From NCBI GenBank assembly GCA_022760735.1, contig JAKELU010000001.1:204541-268540 (forward strand): a DNA stretch of 64,000 bases. Direction: 5' to 3'. Positions 8,439-18,760 of the stretch are shown piece after piece. The DNA comes from Firmicutes bacterium FC7. GTDB lineage: Bacteria; Bacillota; Clostridia; Tissierellales; Tissierellaceae. Under the pieces are notes generated by a model. It was not told where the DNA came from, did not search any database, and saw nothing but the letters and a program-made list of their open reading frames with translations. The translations under genes and the position numbers were made by a program. Positions within the stretch are counted from its first letter, which is position 1; every line of letters starts with the position of its first letter.

Positions 8439-9467
8439 CTATTTTTTCTTTGTTCCAAACAACCCAAATTTTAGTCCCATTATTACAGTAATTGCAAACA
8501 TTATTACAGATAGGTATACTGCTTGCTGGCTATTTGATTTAGCCACTAGAACAGCAAAGGCTCCAAATGCTGCGGAAATAGAATATAATATTAATACAGT
8601 TTTTCTTTGAGTATAACCTCTAGCAAGTAGTCTGTGATGAAGGTGACCTTTATCTGCAGATGTAATTGACTTACCATTTAATAGCCTTCTACATATGGCA
8701 AAGGTAGTATCAAAAATTGGTACACCTAAAATCAATATCGGCACTATAATTGCTATAGTAGCAACACTTTTCATTACGCCTTCTATAGAAATTGCAGCTA
8801 ACATAAAGCCTAGGAATAAGGCTCCCGTATCTCCCATAAATATCTTTGCAGGGTTATAGTTAAATGGTAAAAATCCAAAACAAGAACCTGCGACAATAGA
8901 AGATATAATAATTACTGTTGTATATCCAAATTTTCCAGCAACTAATGTTAAAGACAAACTAGAAATCATGGCTACTCCTGCAGCTAATCCATCAAGACCA
9001 TCAATTAAGTTCAACGTATTGGTTATACCAACTACCCAGAATAATGTTATAGGAATGGAAAACCAGTTAAGGTATATTACCTCATTGTTAACAGTAAAGG
9101 GATTTGTGATAAAATCCACCTTTACATCACCAACAACTAAGCAAATTCCAGCCAAAAGCTGAAAGACTACCTTTAATTTAGGACTAAGTCCTTTTAGATC
9201 ATCTATTATTCCGGATATTAATATTAGTGTTCCACCAATCAAAATGGATATCAATGTTTTATTCATAGGCAAAAACATCAAACTTGAAATTAAAACACCT
9301 AAATAAATTGCTAATCCGCCAATTAATGGCATTGGCTCCTTATGTACTCTTCTATCATCCTTTGGTATATCTATAGCTCCTATCCTAAAAGCAAGCTTCC
9401 TTACCAAAGGAGTAGTTATAAATGATATAAAAACTGCAACAAAAAATGGAAGAATAATTCCCTGCAT
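8439..9467 (-). CDS. tagO: Undecaprenyl-phosphate GlcNAc-1-phosphate transferase (TagO/WecA/MraY family)
   Basis: This is a 342-residue polytopic membrane enzyme (about 10-11 hydrophobic segments). It transfers a sugar-1-phosphate to undecaprenyl phosphate, the first step of wall teichoic acid or related polymer synthesis. It shows the family motifs DDRRVHKEPMPLIGG near residue 37, IIDDLKGLSPK (acid pair near residue 86), NLIDGLDGLAAG near 153, FMGDTGALFLGF near 212 and GKSITSADKGHLHHRLL near 268. It is distinct from MraY in lacking the MraY C-terminal layout. The neighbour mnaA supports a teichoic-acid-type role. The start is ATG with GGAGAG upstream. Confidence 0.88.
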   Translation of the reverse strand: MQGIILPFFVAVFISFITTPLVRKLAFRIGAIDIPKDDRRVHKEPMPLIGGLAIYLGVLISSLMFLPMNKTLISILIGGTLILISGIIDDLKGLSPKLKVVFQLLAGICLVVGDVKVDFITNPFTVNNEVIYLNWFSIPITLFWVVGITNTLNLIDGLDGLAAGVAMISSLSLTLVAGKFGYTTVIIISSIVAGSCFGFLPFNYNPAKIFMGDTGALFLGFMLAAISIEGVMKSVATIAIIVPILILGVPIFDTTFAICRRLLNGKSITSADKGHLHHRLLARGYTQRKTVLILYSISAAFGAFAVLVAKSNSQQAVYLSVIMFAITVIMGLKFGLFGTKKK

Positions 9468-9550
9468 TTAAACTCTCTCCTTGTATTAGCAACTTAACTT
9501 GATTTTATATTAGTAAATTTACAATGTCAATCTTAAGAAGTATTAGGTCA

Positions 9551-9579
9551 AAAAAATAGGGGCAGATTATTCTGCCCCT
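9551..9579 (-). terminator. upp terminator
   Basis: AGGGGCAGA/TCTGCCCCT stem followed on the minus strand by ATTTTTTT. It lies just after the upp stop codon and separates upp from the tagO-mnaA pair. Confidence 0.85.
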
Positions 9580-9584
9580 TTAAA

Positions 9585-10241
<657 letters not shown>

Positions 10242-10261
10242 CTATAGCATTATATCATAAC

Positions 10262-10699
10262 TTACCCTTCAATATCACTAATTTTATTTACCCTTTTTTC
10301 ATGCCTTCCGCCTTGGAATTCACTTTTTAGCCAAGTACCAACTATTTCTAAAGCTAAATCAACACCTAAAACTCTTGCTCCTAGGGAAAGCATATTTGCA
10401 TCATTATGTTCTCTACTCATTCTTGCAGAGTATGTGTCACCACATAGAGCACATCTAATGCCCTTTACTTTGTTTGCAGCTATGGATATACCAATTCCAG
10501 TACCACATATTACAATGCCTCTATCTACTTCCTTTGAAACAACAGCTTCAGCTACACTTTTCCCATAGTCAGGATAATCTACAGAGTCCTTGCTATTTGT
10601 TCCATAATCTACAACATCAATACCTTGTTTTTCTAGATAGTCTTTTACTACCTCCTTTAATTCATAACCACCATGATCACTACCTATACCTATTTTCAT
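10262..10699 (-). CDS. rpiB: Ribose-5-phosphate isomerase B
   Basis: This 145-residue RpiB/LacAB-family isomerase interconverts ribose 5-phosphate and ribulose 5-phosphate. Motifs are [11 protein letters not shown] at the N-terminus, the cysteine in [21 protein letters not shown] (about residues 63-82), and [15 protein letters not shown] (His near 98). Length fits RpiB. Gene order ywlE-rpiB-upp matches Bacillus ywlE-ywlF-...-upp. It would link the ribose part of salvaged nucleosides to the pentose phosphate pathway. A small change could make it an allose-6-phosphate isomerase, but the context favours ribose. Confidence 0.92.
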   Translation of the reverse strand: MKIGIGSDHGGYELKEVVKDYLEKQGIDVVDYGTNSKDSVDYPDYGKSVAEAVVSKEVDRGIVICGTGIGISIAANKVKGIRCALCGDTYSARMSREHNDANMLSLGARVLGVDLALEIVGTWLKSEFQGGRHEKRVNKISDIEG

Positions 10700-10751
10700 A
10701 AATATTACCTCCTATCAATTTGCAAGTAGAATCCTTCACTATTTTCCCTTC

Positions 10752-11207
10752 TTAATATCTTTTCATTGTCAATTTCTTAATTATTGCTTCTGACGCTTTA
10801 TAAATTTGATCTCTTACCTCTTCATATACATTTAAACTTCCACCAAAGGGATCTGATATATCAGTGTACTCACCAAAGGCATATTCATTATATAAAAAAG
10901 TCTTGTTTTTTGCATTCGGAAATCTTCTAAGCAAATTATCCTTATGAGAATTTGTCATTGTAAGTATTATATCTGATTCATCTATCATATAATCATTAAT
11001 TGAACTTGACCTATGATTAGATATATCAATACCCAAATTTTTTAGTGCTATAACGGAATTATTTGATGGATTATCACCAGTAAATGCTGCTATCCCTGCT
11101 GACCTAACTTCAATATCTAAATTATTTTTACTCGCCAATGTCTTTAGAATCCCTTCTGCCATTGGACTTCTACAAGTATTACCTGTACAAACAATTAGAA
11201 TCCTCAT
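10752..11207 (-). CDS. ywlE: Protein-arginine phosphatase, YwlE type
   Basis: This is a 151-residue enzyme of the low-molecular-weight protein tyrosine phosphatase fold. The P-loop is C7-T-G-N-T11-C12-R13-S, and the general-acid loop is DPFGG. In Bacillus YwlE the threonine at position 11, where tyrosine phosphatases have Ile or Leu, gives selectivity for phosphoarginine; this protein has that threonine. It would oppose McsB arginine kinase in protein quality control. No mcsB is in the window. It lies 9 bases after the YwlC gene, as in Bacillus. Confidence 0.88.
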   Translation of the reverse strand: MRILIVCTGNTCRSPMAEGILKTLASKNNLDIEVRSAGIAAFTGDNPSNNSVIALKNLGIDISNHRSSSINDYMIDESDIILTMTNSHKDNLLRRFPNAKNKTFLYNEYAFGEYTDISDPFGGSLNVYEEVRDQIYKASEAIIKKLTMKRY

Positions 11208-11216
11208 AATTCACCC

Positions 11217-12266
11217 CTAGATATTTATTATCTTTCCTCCTGATGCCTTCATCATTCTATTCATTATAGCTGTTCCTATATGGTCTGATTCAACACCCTC
11301 AGCAATAATTATATCTACATCTTTCTCATCAAATAGTCTTATGGTCTTAAATAGATTAGATGCAATACTTTCTTTGTTTTCCCTTGAGCCTACAACAAAC
11401 ACCACACCTTGTGTATAATTATTCTTAGTCTCCTCTGTAGCCATTATACCGACTTTCTTTCCTTCTTTTATTAGGATAGAAGTCTCTTCTTTTATTCTAT
11501 TAACAACTTTATCAATATTTCCAGTAAATACAAACATATCAGCCTTAGGAGCATAATGTCTGTATTTTTGTCCTGGTGATTTAGGTACTATATTTGCATC
11601 AGACTTAATAGTTCCTAAATCTTGAACTACACCCGGTATAAATTCCTGTAAATCCTCCAGCGTAACTCCACCAGGTCTTAAAATCATCGGAATATCTCCT
11701 GAGACATCTAAAACAGTAGATTCCAAACCTACGCCTGTTTCTCCTCCATCTATTATCATATCTATTTTCCCAGCTAAATCCTCTATTACATGTTGAGCAT
11801 TAGTCGGGCTTGGTCTTCCAGAAAGATTAGCAGATGGTCCAGCTATTGGAAGATTTGCTTCTTTTATAAGTTCTAATGCTATTTTGTTATTTGGCATTCT
11901 GATGGCTACAGTTTCAAGTCCACCAGTTATCATATAAGGCACAATGTGGCTCTTCTTAAATATCATTGTTAAAGGTCCCGGCCAAAATCTCTTCATACAT
12001 TCATAGGCTATATCAGGAACTTCTAAAACTAAGCTTTTTAGCTGCTCAATGCTACTTATATGCAATATAAGCGGATTGTCCTGAGGACGACCTTTTGCCT
12101 TAAATAGACCCTCAACTGCTCTTTCATCTAATCCATTTGCTCCTAGACCATATACAGTCTCCGTTGGAAAAGCAACTATCTTTCCTTCTTTAATTAATTC
12201 TGCAGCTTCTTTAATAAGATTCATATCAATATTTTCTTTATCGATTTTTATAATCTTAGTTTCCAT
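11217..12266 (-). CDS. ywlC: Threonylcarbamoyl-AMP synthase (Sua5/YwlC)
   Basis: The enzyme makes threonylcarbamoyl-AMP from threonine, bicarbonate and ATP for the t6A37 modification of ANN-decoding tRNAs. The YrdC domain occupies about residues 15-200, with GKIVAFPTETVYGLGANG, KGRPQDNPLILHI, PGPLTMIFK and AGPSANLSGRPSPT. A C-terminal Sua5 domain follows (SPGQKYRHYAPKA onward), making it the two-domain form. I start at ATG 12264-12266 behind AAGGGTGG; the longer open frame begins at a TTG without a site. It is spaced 46 bases after prfA. Confidence 0.94.
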   Translation of the reverse strand: METKIIKIDKENIDMNLIKEAAELIKEGKIVAFPTETVYGLGANGLDERAVEGLFKAKGRPQDNPLILHISSIEQLKSLVLEVPDIAYECMKRFWPGPLTMIFKKSHIVPYMITGGLETVAIRMPNNKIALELIKEANLPIAGPSANLSGRPSPTNAQHVIEDLAGKIDMIIDGGETGVGLESTVLDVSGDIPMILRPGGVTLEDLQEFIPGVVQDLGTIKSDANIVPKSPGQKYRHYAPKADMFVFTGNIDKVVNRIKEETSILIKEGKKVGIMATEETKNNYTQGVVFVVGSRENKESIASNLFKTIRLFDEKDVDIIIAEGVESDHIGTAIMNRMMKASGGKIINI

Positions 12267-12312
12267 AATTCCACCCTTCTCAATATACAAAAATAGAGGG
12301 TACTACCCTCTA

Positions 12313-13383
12313 TTATTCCATTGCTTGTAACTTTTGAGCCTGATCAGTTGTAATTAATGCATCAATCATTTCATCTAAATCTCCATCAATGAAGCTATTT
12401 AGCTTATATAAAGTCATATTAATTCTATGATCTGTGACTCTACCTTGCGGGAAGTTATAAGTTCTTATTCTTTCCGAACGATCACCAGTACCTACCTGAC
12501 CCTTTTTCATTTCAGCAATCTCTGCATTTTGTTCAGACATTTTTAAATCGTAAAGTCTGGACTTAAGGATCTTCATGGCCTTTTCTTTATTTTTTAACTG
12601 ACTCTTTTCATCCTGACATGAAATTACTATTCCTGTAGGAATATGTGTAATTCTTACAGCTGAGTCAGTTGTATTTACAGATTGACCACCGTTTCCTGAT
12701 GAACGGAATACATCAACTCTTATATCATTCGGTGCAATTTCAATATCAATATCCTCTGCTTCAGGTAATACCGCAACTGTTGCTGTAGATGTATGAATTC
12801 TTCCACTAGCCTCAGTTTCAGGAACTCTTTGAACTCTGTGTACTCCTGATTCATATTTTAATCGGCTATATGCACCCTTACCGCTTATCATAAAGATAAC
12901 TTCCTTATAACCACCTATACCAATCTCGTTGGTACTCATTACATCCACTTTCCAGTTGTTACGTTCAGCATATCTTACATACATTCTAAATAATGTACCA
13001 GCAAATAGCGCTGCCTCGTCTCCACCGGCTCCTCCTCTAATTTCAACAATTACGTTCTTGTGGTCATTAGGGTCTTTTGGAAGTAATAATATCTTTAATT
13101 CTTCTTCATATTTTGCTAAATCATCTTCAAGAACCTTTATTTCCTCTTTAACTAATTCCTTCATCTCATCATCAAGTTTATCATAGAGCATTTCTTTAGC
13201 ATCATCTAGATTCTTCTTTGTCTCATTGTATTGCTTATATTTTTGAACGATAGGCTCTAGATCTGCATGTTCTTTCATTACTCTTTGCCATTCTTCACGA
13301 TCTTGATTTATAAGATTAGGGTCCATCATTTTTTCTTCAAGCTCTTTGAATTTAGTTTCAAGAAAAGCTAATTTATCTAACAC
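12313..13383 (-). CDS. prfA: Peptide chain release factor 1
   Basis: RF1 (356 residues) recognises UAA and UAG and triggers peptide release on the ribosome. The GGQ tripeptide is at 232-234 ([10 protein letters not shown]). The stop-codon recognition tripeptide PxT appears as P188-E-T190. The N-terminal 100 residues are coiled-coil-like. GTG at 13381-13383 is the start, with AAGGGG upstream. Its methyltransferase gene prmC lies two genes upstream; in many Firmicutes the two are adjacent. Confidence 0.96.
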   Translation of the reverse strand: MLDKLAFLETKFKELEEKMMDPNLINQDREEWQRVMKEHADLEPIVQKYKQYNETKKNLDDAKEMLYDKLDDEMKELVKEEIKVLEDDLAKYEEELKILLLPKDPNDHKNVIVEIRGGAGGDEAALFAGTLFRMYVRYAERNNWKVDVMSTNEIGIGGYKEVIFMISGKGAYSRLKYESGVHRVQRVPETEASGRIHTSTATVAVLPEAEDIDIEIAPNDIRVDVFRSSGNGGQSVNTTDSAVRITHIPTGIVISCQDEKSQLKNKEKAMKILKSRLYDLKMSEQNAEIAEMKKGQVGTGDRSERIRTYNFPQGRVTDHRINMTLYKLNSFIDGDLDEMIDALITTDQAQKLQAME

Positions 13384-13615
13384 AAATATACAACCCCTTC
13401 TAATAATTACCGTAAAATACTATCAATATTCAACTTATTTAAACATCACAAGCTGCAATCAAAATTATCCATTCTTAATTATAATATATTTTCCTACAAT
13501 ACACAACAATTCAGTTTACAATTAAAACTCTAATTTCATCCTCTACAGAGTTCTGCAGTATAGATAATATAAATATAGTGAACATTTATAGGACTTTATT
13601 AAGAGTACAGCGAAT

Positions 13616-14146
13616 TTATATTATCTTGTACTTATTAATAAGAAATGACCCTAAACCTCCTGCTATTACCAACCAAATAGGACTTACATCAAATAGAACA
13701 ATAATTAATATAGTTCCTAAAACCACAGCTAATTTAGCATATCCAAATTTAGATTTTTTCCACATTTTATATACTGCTGATAAGATTAACGCTACAACTG
13801 CAGGTCTTATACCCATAAACACTTGATCTATTACTGTATTATTTCTAAATTGGAAGAAAAACATAGCAATCAATAATATGATTAAAAATGATGGTAATAC
13901 TGTCCCTAATGTACAAACTATAGCCCCAGTTACACCTTTTAATTTATACCCACAATAAACACTTGTATTTACCGCCACAGGTCCTGGAGATGCTTGAGCT
14001 AAAGCAATTGCATCCATAAACTCCCCATCTTCAATCCATTTTTTCTTTTCCACTACTTCCTCTTGAATAATAGGAATCATAGCATACCCTCCACCGAAGG
14101 TAAAAGCCCCAATCTTAAAGAAAGTAATAAACATCTTCCATAACAT
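13616..14146 (-). CDS. Chromate transporter half-protein, second gene of pair
   Basis: This 176-residue CHR-family protein has a single CHR domain with about five or six membrane segments. The N-terminal signature FFKIGAFTFGGGYAMIPIIQEEVVE is followed by DAIALAQASPGPVAVNTSVYCGYK. Short CHR proteins normally occur as pairs encoded side by side, and the partner is 12 bases upstream. Family members export chromate or take part in anion transport; the real substrate in an anaerobe is not known. ATG has GGAGGCG upstream. It is likely translated together with its partner. Confidence 0.88.
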   Translation of the reverse strand: MLWKMFITFFKIGAFTFGGGYAMIPIIQEEVVEKKKWIEDGEFMDAIALAQASPGPVAVNTSVYCGYKLKGVTGAIVCTLGTVLPSFLIILLIAMFFFQFRNNTVIDQVFMGIRPAVVALILSAVYKMWKKSKFGYAKLAVVLGTILIIVLFDVSPIWLVIAGGLGSFLINKYKII

Positions 14147-14158
14147 CGCTTTCGCCTC

Positions 14159-14680
14159 CTAGTATAATATTACTCCTAATATTCCAGCTACAACTATCGC
14201 TAGAATAGGGTTAAATTTCTTAAAGGTAACTATATAAAATAAGAATATTGCTATGATTACTGATTTAATATCAGCAAATGTACTATGGGCTACAGATATG
14301 GCTGCTGATGCAATAAGACCAAGCACAACAGGTCTAATCCCCTTAAAAATCCAATCTACATAAGGTGAGTTTTTAAATTTATAAACAAAATGAAATATGA
14401 TACTCATTACTATAAATGAAGGTAAAACTACACCAATAGTAGCAATAGCTGATCCTAAGACCCCTGCAACCTTATATCCTAAGAAGGTTGCAGAATTTAC
14501 AGCTATAGGGCCTGGTGTCATCTCTGAAATAGCAATTATATCTATAAATTCGGTATGTGATATCCAATTATGTACCTCAATTATCTCCTCTTCAATTAGA
14601 GGCAACATGGCATAACCACCGCCGAAGCTGAAGGCACCTATTTTTAAAAATGTAACAAACAGTTCCAAAAGTAAATTCAT
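14159..14680 (-). CDS. Chromate transporter half-protein, first gene of pair
   Basis: This is a 173-residue CHR-domain protein, homologous to its neighbour (shared KIGAFSFGGGYAMLPLIEEE and SEMTPGPIAVNSATFLGYK). The two short-chain halves are thought to assemble as a heterodimer in the membrane with opposite topology. The gene starts 10 bases after prmC. The pair interrupts the otherwise common prmC-prfA adjacency, which suggests later insertion into a translation-factor operon. Substrate is unknown; chromate is the family label only. Confidence 0.88.
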   Translation of the reverse strand: MNLLLELFVTFLKIGAFSFGGGYAMLPLIEEEIIEVHNWISHTEFIDIIAISEMTPGPIAVNSATFLGYKVAGVLGSAIATIGVVLPSFIVMSIIFHFVYKFKNSPYVDWIFKGIRPVVLGLIASAAISVAHSTFADIKSVIIAIFLFYIVTFKKFNPILAIVVAGILGVILY

Positions 14681-14690
14681 TTTGCACCTC

Positions 14691-15548
14691 TTATCTACAA
14701 TTCCCTAATACTACTCTATCTAACCCCTGTAAATCTTTTAAAATCTTTACATCCTCAAAATCATTATGTTCCATAATTTCTTTAACTGCTAGTCCCTGGT
14801 CATATCCTATTTCAAATATCAGTAGTCCATCACTGATGAGAAATTCCTTAGCCTGTGAAATGATTCTTCTATAAAAATCAAGCCCATCCTCTCCACCATC
14901 TAAAGCCAATCTTGGCTCAAAATCTTTTACTTCCCTTTGTAGTTTTTCTATTTCCTTTCTTGGAATATACGGTGGGTTGGAAGCTATAATATGAAAGGTA
15001 TTTTTCATATTATATATTGGAGCAAACATATCTCCCTTTAAAAATTCTACGTTGGATAGGTTAAATCTTTCCTTATTTATGTTGCATACTTTTAATGGTA
15101 TATCATCTATATCTATTCCATAAACATAAGAATTTGGAACATATTTTGCAATAGATAGGGAAATGGCACCGCTGCCACTTCCCAGATCTAATACTTTTAT
15201 GCTTTTATTTTCATAATTCTTCTTAATATAATCCAATACATATTCAACTAGAATTTCTGTATCAGGTCTTGGTACTAGTACTCCCTCTTCTACATAAAAA
15301 GTAAGCCCCATAAATTCCTTCTCATTTATAATATATTGAAAAGGGAAGCCTTGTGCTCTTTTAGAAATAAGCTCTAAGAATTTAGATTCAATATCCTTAG
15401 GTACTTCCTTATCTCCATAAGCATATATATAAGATTTGTCCACATCTAGTAACTTGGCTAAGATTATTCTTGATTCAAGTTGTGGATTAGAAAATTCTTT
15501 ATCCTTTAAAATTTCCAAACCCAATTTTAAAAGCTCGTTGATTACCAC
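14691..15548 (-). CDS. prmC: Release factor glutamine methyltransferase
   Basis: PrmC (285 residues) methylates the glutamine of the GGQ motif in RF1 and RF2. The helical N-terminal domain (1-80) is followed by a Rossmann methyltransferase domain with VLDLGSGSGAISLSIAK (SAM motif I) and the catalytic NPPYIP. The motif LVPRPDTEILVE precedes the SAM site, as is usual for PrmC. The GTG start overlaps the yqhQ stop by 7 bases, so translation is probably coupled. Its substrate protein PrfA is encoded just downstream. Confidence 0.95.
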   Translation of the reverse strand: MVINELLKLGLEILKDKEFSNPQLESRIILAKLLDVDKSYIYAYGDKEVPKDIESKFLELISKRAQGFPFQYIINEKEFMGLTFYVEEGVLVPRPDTEILVEYVLDYIKKNYENKSIKVLDLGSGSGAISLSIAKYVPNSYVYGIDIDDIPLKVCNINKERFNLSNVEFLKGDMFAPIYNMKNTFHIIASNPPYIPRKEIEKLQREVKDFEPRLALDGGEDGLDFYRRIISQAKEFLISDGLLIFEIGYDQGLAVKEIMEHNDFEDVKILKDLQGLDRVVLGNCR

Positions 15549-16486
15549 TTGTCTGCCTCCCTATCTTCAGGAATAACAGCCAGAAGAGATTTTATAGCCA
15601 CTTCTATCTGTTCACCATCCGGTTCCTTAACAGTAGCAAATTTCTGTATCATTAGTCCAGGAAATGATAAATAATAGCATGCTTTTAAATCACTTCTACC
15701 AATAAATCTATTTATTTCATATGAAATACCTGCAATAACAGGGAACATCAACACCCTTATTAAAACTCTAAGAATTGGATTTGGCCATCCAAAGAATGAC
15801 AATACCAATATACTTACAATCATAACCATAAATAAAAAGCTTGTTCCGCATCTAGGATGTAGAATTGGATACTTCTTAACATTTTCTACGGTCAACTCTT
15901 CACCATGCTCATAACAATGTATAGTCTTATGTTCTGCTCCATGGTATTCGAAAACCCTTCTAACATCATCAATTTTAGACACCCATATTATATATATTAA
16001 AAATATAATTATACGGATAAATCCTTCTATAAGATTTAATAGTATTGAATTACTAATACTTCCCTTTACAAAATTCGTAATCACACTAGGTAATACCATA
16101 AATATACCTACTGCTAAAAATATTGATAAAGCCAAAGTTAAGAACATCTCAACATCGGCAGCCTTTTCCTTAAAAATTTTCTGAGTCCATGACTGTTTTG
16201 CTTCCTGAGGTTCTTCTTCCTCAAAAAATTCTGCTGAATACATCAATGCCTTTGTTCCTATTGACAGTGATTCAATTAAGCTTACAACACCTCTTAAGAA
16301 AGGCATTTTAAATATTTTTCGTCTCATGGCCAGAGTATTTAAATCATCAACTCTTACATCGATTTCTTTGTCCGGCTTTCTTACGGCTATGGCAACCTTC
16401 TTTGGGCCTCTCATCATAACACCTTCAATAAGAGCCTGCCCACCGATGGTAGTTTTATGAATCTTTTCATTATTATTCTTTCCCAT
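15542..16486 (-). CDS. yqhQ: DUF1385 membrane protein (YqhQ family)
   Basis: This is a 314-residue integral membrane protein of the DUF1385/YqhQ family. The N-terminal signature is TTIGGQALIEGVMMRGP. Four or five membrane segments follow between about 125 and 265, and the conserved FEYHGAEHKTIHCYEHGEELTVENV and HPRCGTSFLFMV sit between them. The His/Cys-rich loop suggests a metal site, but the function is not known. In Firmicutes the gene is commonly found next to rpmE-prmC-prfA. ATG follows a GGGGTG site. It is expected to be co-transcribed with prmC. Confidence 0.88.
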   Translation of the reverse strand: MGKNNNEKIHKTTIGGQALIEGVMMRGPKKVAIAVRKPDKEIDVRVDDLNTLAMRRKIFKMPFLRGVVSLIESLSIGTKALMYSAEFFEEEEPQEAKQSWTQKIFKEKAADVEMFLTLALSIFLAVGIFMVLPSVITNFVKGSISNSILLNLIEGFIRIIIFLIYIIWVSKIDDVRRVFEYHGAEHKTIHCYEHGEELTVENVKKYPILHPRCGTSFLFMVMIVSILVLSFFGWPNPILRVLIRVLMFPVIAGISYEINRFIGRSDLKACYYLSFPGLMIQKFATVKEPDGEQIEVAIKSLLAVIPEDREADKW

Positions 16487-16659
16487 TTATTCACCCCTAT
16501 CTACTCATTAATTTTTCTTTCCACTATCTATACCCAATACTAGTACAGTAAACAATCACAATGTCATTCATTTGATTCCAAACTCTAGACCCCATCAACT
16601 TCACTCAGGATATCTTTAGTAAAAAAACGTCCAACAAATCGGGTTAGGTCATAATAAGA

Positions 16660-16679
16660 AATGCTTCTTAAGAAGCATT
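16660..16679. repeat. Perfect 20-bp palindrome
   Basis: The sequence AATGCTTCTTAAGAAGCATT is exactly self-complementary. It lies 173 bases upstream of yqhQ. Without a loop it is more likely a dimeric-protein site than a terminator. The role is unknown. Confidence 0.5.
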
Positions 16680-16706
16680 AGATGTAGCCTTTCTTGTTAC
16701 TCAATG

Positions 16707-16750
16707 ACGGAAAGTTCTAAATTATAGTTAAAAAGTGGAACTTTCCTATT
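16707..16750. repeat. Inverted-repeat element, copy 2
   Basis: Arms ACGGAAAGTTC and GAACTTTCCTATT enclose an AT-rich core, matching the copy at 2422-2469. It sits a few bases beyond the rpmE terminator, the same position relative to a terminator as copy 1. Confidence 0.5.
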
Positions 16751-16756
16751 TCGTAA

Positions 16757-16791
16757 TAAAAAAAGGTTAGATGCACATGCGCAACTAACCT
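16757..16791 (-). terminator. rpmE terminator
   Basis: AGGTTAG/CTAACCT stem with an inner TGCGCAT..ATGCGCA-like pairing, followed on the minus strand by TTTTTTTATT. Confidence 0.85.
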
Positions 16792-16805
16792 AGTTGTGAA
16801 GAATA

Positions 16806-17006
16806 CTAGTCCATATTGTATTTCTTCTTGAATTTCTCTACACGTCCACCACGTTCAGTAAATTTTTGACGTCCTGTGAAAAACGGATGACATTCAGAGC
16901 AAATTTCAACTCTTAATTCTTCTTTTACTGAGCCTGTCTTAAATGTATTACCACAAGCACAAGTTACTGTAACCTCTTTATATTCTGGATGAATGCCTTG
17001 TTTCAT
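16806..17006 (-). CDS. rpmE: Ribosomal protein bL31, zinc-binding form
   Basis: This is a 66-residue large-subunit ribosomal protein. The C-x-C (CACGN) and C-x2-C ([10 protein letters not shown]) pairs make it the zinc-containing C+ type. MKQGIHPEY is the usual N-terminus. I start at ATG 17004-17006, where GAGGTG lies 6 bases upstream; the open frame extends 11 codons further, but without a better site. It follows rho, as in Bacillus rho-rpmE, and ends in a strong terminator. Confidence 0.96.
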   Translation of the reverse strand: MKQGIHPEYKEVTVTCACGNTFKTGSVKEELRVEICSECHPFFTGRQKFTERGGRVEKFKKKYNMD

Positions 17007-17095
17007 TAGTTTCACCTCTCTCCAAATTCCTATGAACAAATTTCACTTCAATAATATAACCACTAAATTATAGCATATAGTCAGAATTATTTCAA

Positions 17096-18502
17096 CTAAG
17101 TCCAAATTTTATTTCTTAACTCATTAACAAACTCTTCATTGGTCTTAGTTTGCACAAGCTTTTCTATCAAAGCTTCTGTAACATCTTGAGTTGATTGATT
17201 ACCCATTGCTTTTCTTAAAGCCCAAACAGTTTCCAATTCTTTCTGGGAAAGCAATAATTCCTCACGTCTTGTACCTGATTTGTAAATGTCAATAGCTGGG
17301 AATATTCTCTTTTCCGAAAGCTTTCTATCTAGATGGATTTCCATATTTCCAGTTCCTTTGAATTCCTCAAATATTACATCATCCATCCTACTCCCTGTTT
17401 CAACTAATGCAGTTGCTAAAATAGTTAAACTTCCACCTTCTTCAATATTTCTAGCTGCACCAAAAAATCTCTTAGGTTTATGTAAAGCTCCTGGGTCTAA
17501 ACCGCCTGATAATGTTCTTCCAGTTGGAGGTATAGTAATATTATAAGCCCTTGCAAGTCTAGTTATACTATCTAATAATATTACAACATCCTTCCCATGC
17601 TCTACAAGTCTTTTAGCTCTTTCCAGCACAATTTCAGCAACCTTTGTGTGATTCTTAGGAAGCTCATCAAATGTTGAATAGACCACATCACCCTTTACAG
17701 ATCTTTTCATATCCGTCACTTCTTCAGGTCTTTCATCTATTAATAAAATTATAATTTCTACTTCGGGATGATTTTTAGCAATAGCATTTGCTATCATCTT
17801 TAATAATGAAGTTTTTCCTGCTTTAGGTGGGGAAACTATCATACCTCTTTGGCCTTTACCAATAGGGGCTACTAAATCAATCATTCTGGTAGCATATTCA
17901 TTAGAAATGGTTTCAAGATTTAATCTTTCCTGTGGGTAAATCGGTGTAAGACTATCAAAATCTGGTCTATTTATAGCAGTTTCAGGGTCCATTCCATTTA
18001 CATATTTAACATATAGGAGCGCCTTAAATTTTTCTCCTGCCTTTGCTGGTCTTGTAATCCCTGTAATCTTATCGCCGGTTTTTAATCTGAATCTTCTTAT
18101 CTGAGATGGTGAAATATATATATCATCATCTCCTGATTGATAATTGTCTCTCCTTAGAAATCCATATCCATCAGTATGTAATTCCAGTATGCCTTCAGCT
18201 ACATCTATGTCTTCTAAGTTTTCTATTTCCTCAGATGCATTATCAGATAAGTCATCTAAATCTATATCGTCTAAATCTACCTTTAAAGTATTATCTTCTT
18301 CAAATACATTCTCTTTCTCTTCATTCTTCACTTCTCCATCTACTACGTCTTCAACAATATCATCATTTGAAGACGATAAAGTACTTACAATGACTTCGAT
18401 AAGTTGATCCTTTTTATATTTATATGCGCCACTAATGCCATAAGCCTTTGCTATTTCTCTAAGCTCAGCAAGTGTTTTTCCTTCTAACAACTCGTGACTC
18501 AA
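17096..18502 (-). CDS. rho: Transcription termination factor Rho
   Basis: Rho (468 residues from the chosen start) is a ring-shaped RNA-dependent ATPase that ends transcription at C-rich unstructured RNA. It has an N-terminal Rho_N helical domain (about 1-42), a highly acidic insertion (about 45-100, rich in Asp/Glu) and a cold-shock RNA-binding domain (about 103-170). The ATPase follows, with Walker [11 protein letters not shown] near 225 and the Q-loop [22 protein letters not shown] choose TTG at 18500-18502, behind AAAGGAG. The longer open frame would place a TATAAT-like element inside the coding sequence. Confidence 0.93.
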   Translation of the reverse strand: MSHELLEGKTLAELREIAKAYGISGAYKYKKDQLIEVIVSTLSSSNDDIVEDVVDGEVKNEEKENVFEEDNTLKVDLDDIDLDDLSDNASEEIENLEDIDVAEGILELHTDGYGFLRRDNYQSGDDDIYISPSQIRRFRLKTGDKITGITRPAKAGEKFKALLYVKYVNGMDPETAINRPDFDSLTPIYPQERLNLETISNEYATRMIDLVAPIGKGQRGMIVSPPKAGKTSLLKMIANAIAKNHPEVEIIILLIDERPEEVTDMKRSVKGDVVYSTFDELPKNHTKVAEIVLERAKRLVEHGKDVVILLDSITRLARAYNITIPPTGRTLSGGLDPGALHKPKRFFGAARNIEEGGSLTILATALVETGSRMDDVIFEEFKGTGNMEIHLDRKLSEKRIFPAIDIYKSGTRREELLLSQKELETVWALRKAMGNQSTQDVTEALIEKLVQTKTNEEFVNELRNKIWT

Positions 18503-18673
18503 GCTTTTCTCACTCCTTTCACCATTAATATTATACCTTATATTGTCAACTTTTAGCATCAATTATTATTAGCAAAAGCCTATTTTCTTAAACTTTAGAA
18601 TTCTATCTTACTATATACTGACTTGCATCTAGTCAACCTTTTAGCTATCAACACTATTATAGCATATAGATTA

Positions 18674-18702
18674 TTGAATTAGTACATAACATTTGATATT
18701 AT
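18674..18702 (+). promoter_or_regulatory. Probable sigma-A promoter of pfp
   Basis: TTGAAT (18674-18679), 17-base spacer, TATTAT (18697-18702). It lies about 60 bases before the pfp start and diverges from rho. Confidence 0.6.
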
Positions 18703-18760
18703 AAAAGCGTGGACTTATTTTTAACATAAGTAGTATCGATTCAATATAAGGAGGTTGGCT

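Larger units (their letters stand above)
16487..16805. other. Intergenic region rpmE-yqhQ
   Basis: No gene is visible in these 319 bases. They hold the rpmE terminator, the second copy of an inverted-repeat element (16707-16750) and a 20-bp perfect palindrome (16660-16679). I found no T-box or riboswitch core. Confidence 0.6.

Noticed and set aside
17286-18407. Plus-strand open frames across rho
   Set aside because: They are antisense shadows of the acidic, repetitive rho codons, with low-complexity Ser/Leu translations and no ribosome sites.
18503-18562. Twenty-residue N-terminal extension of Rho
   Set aside because: It lacks a ribosome site at its own start, includes a TATAAT-like element, and does not resemble the Rho N-terminus; TTG 18502 has AAAGGAG.
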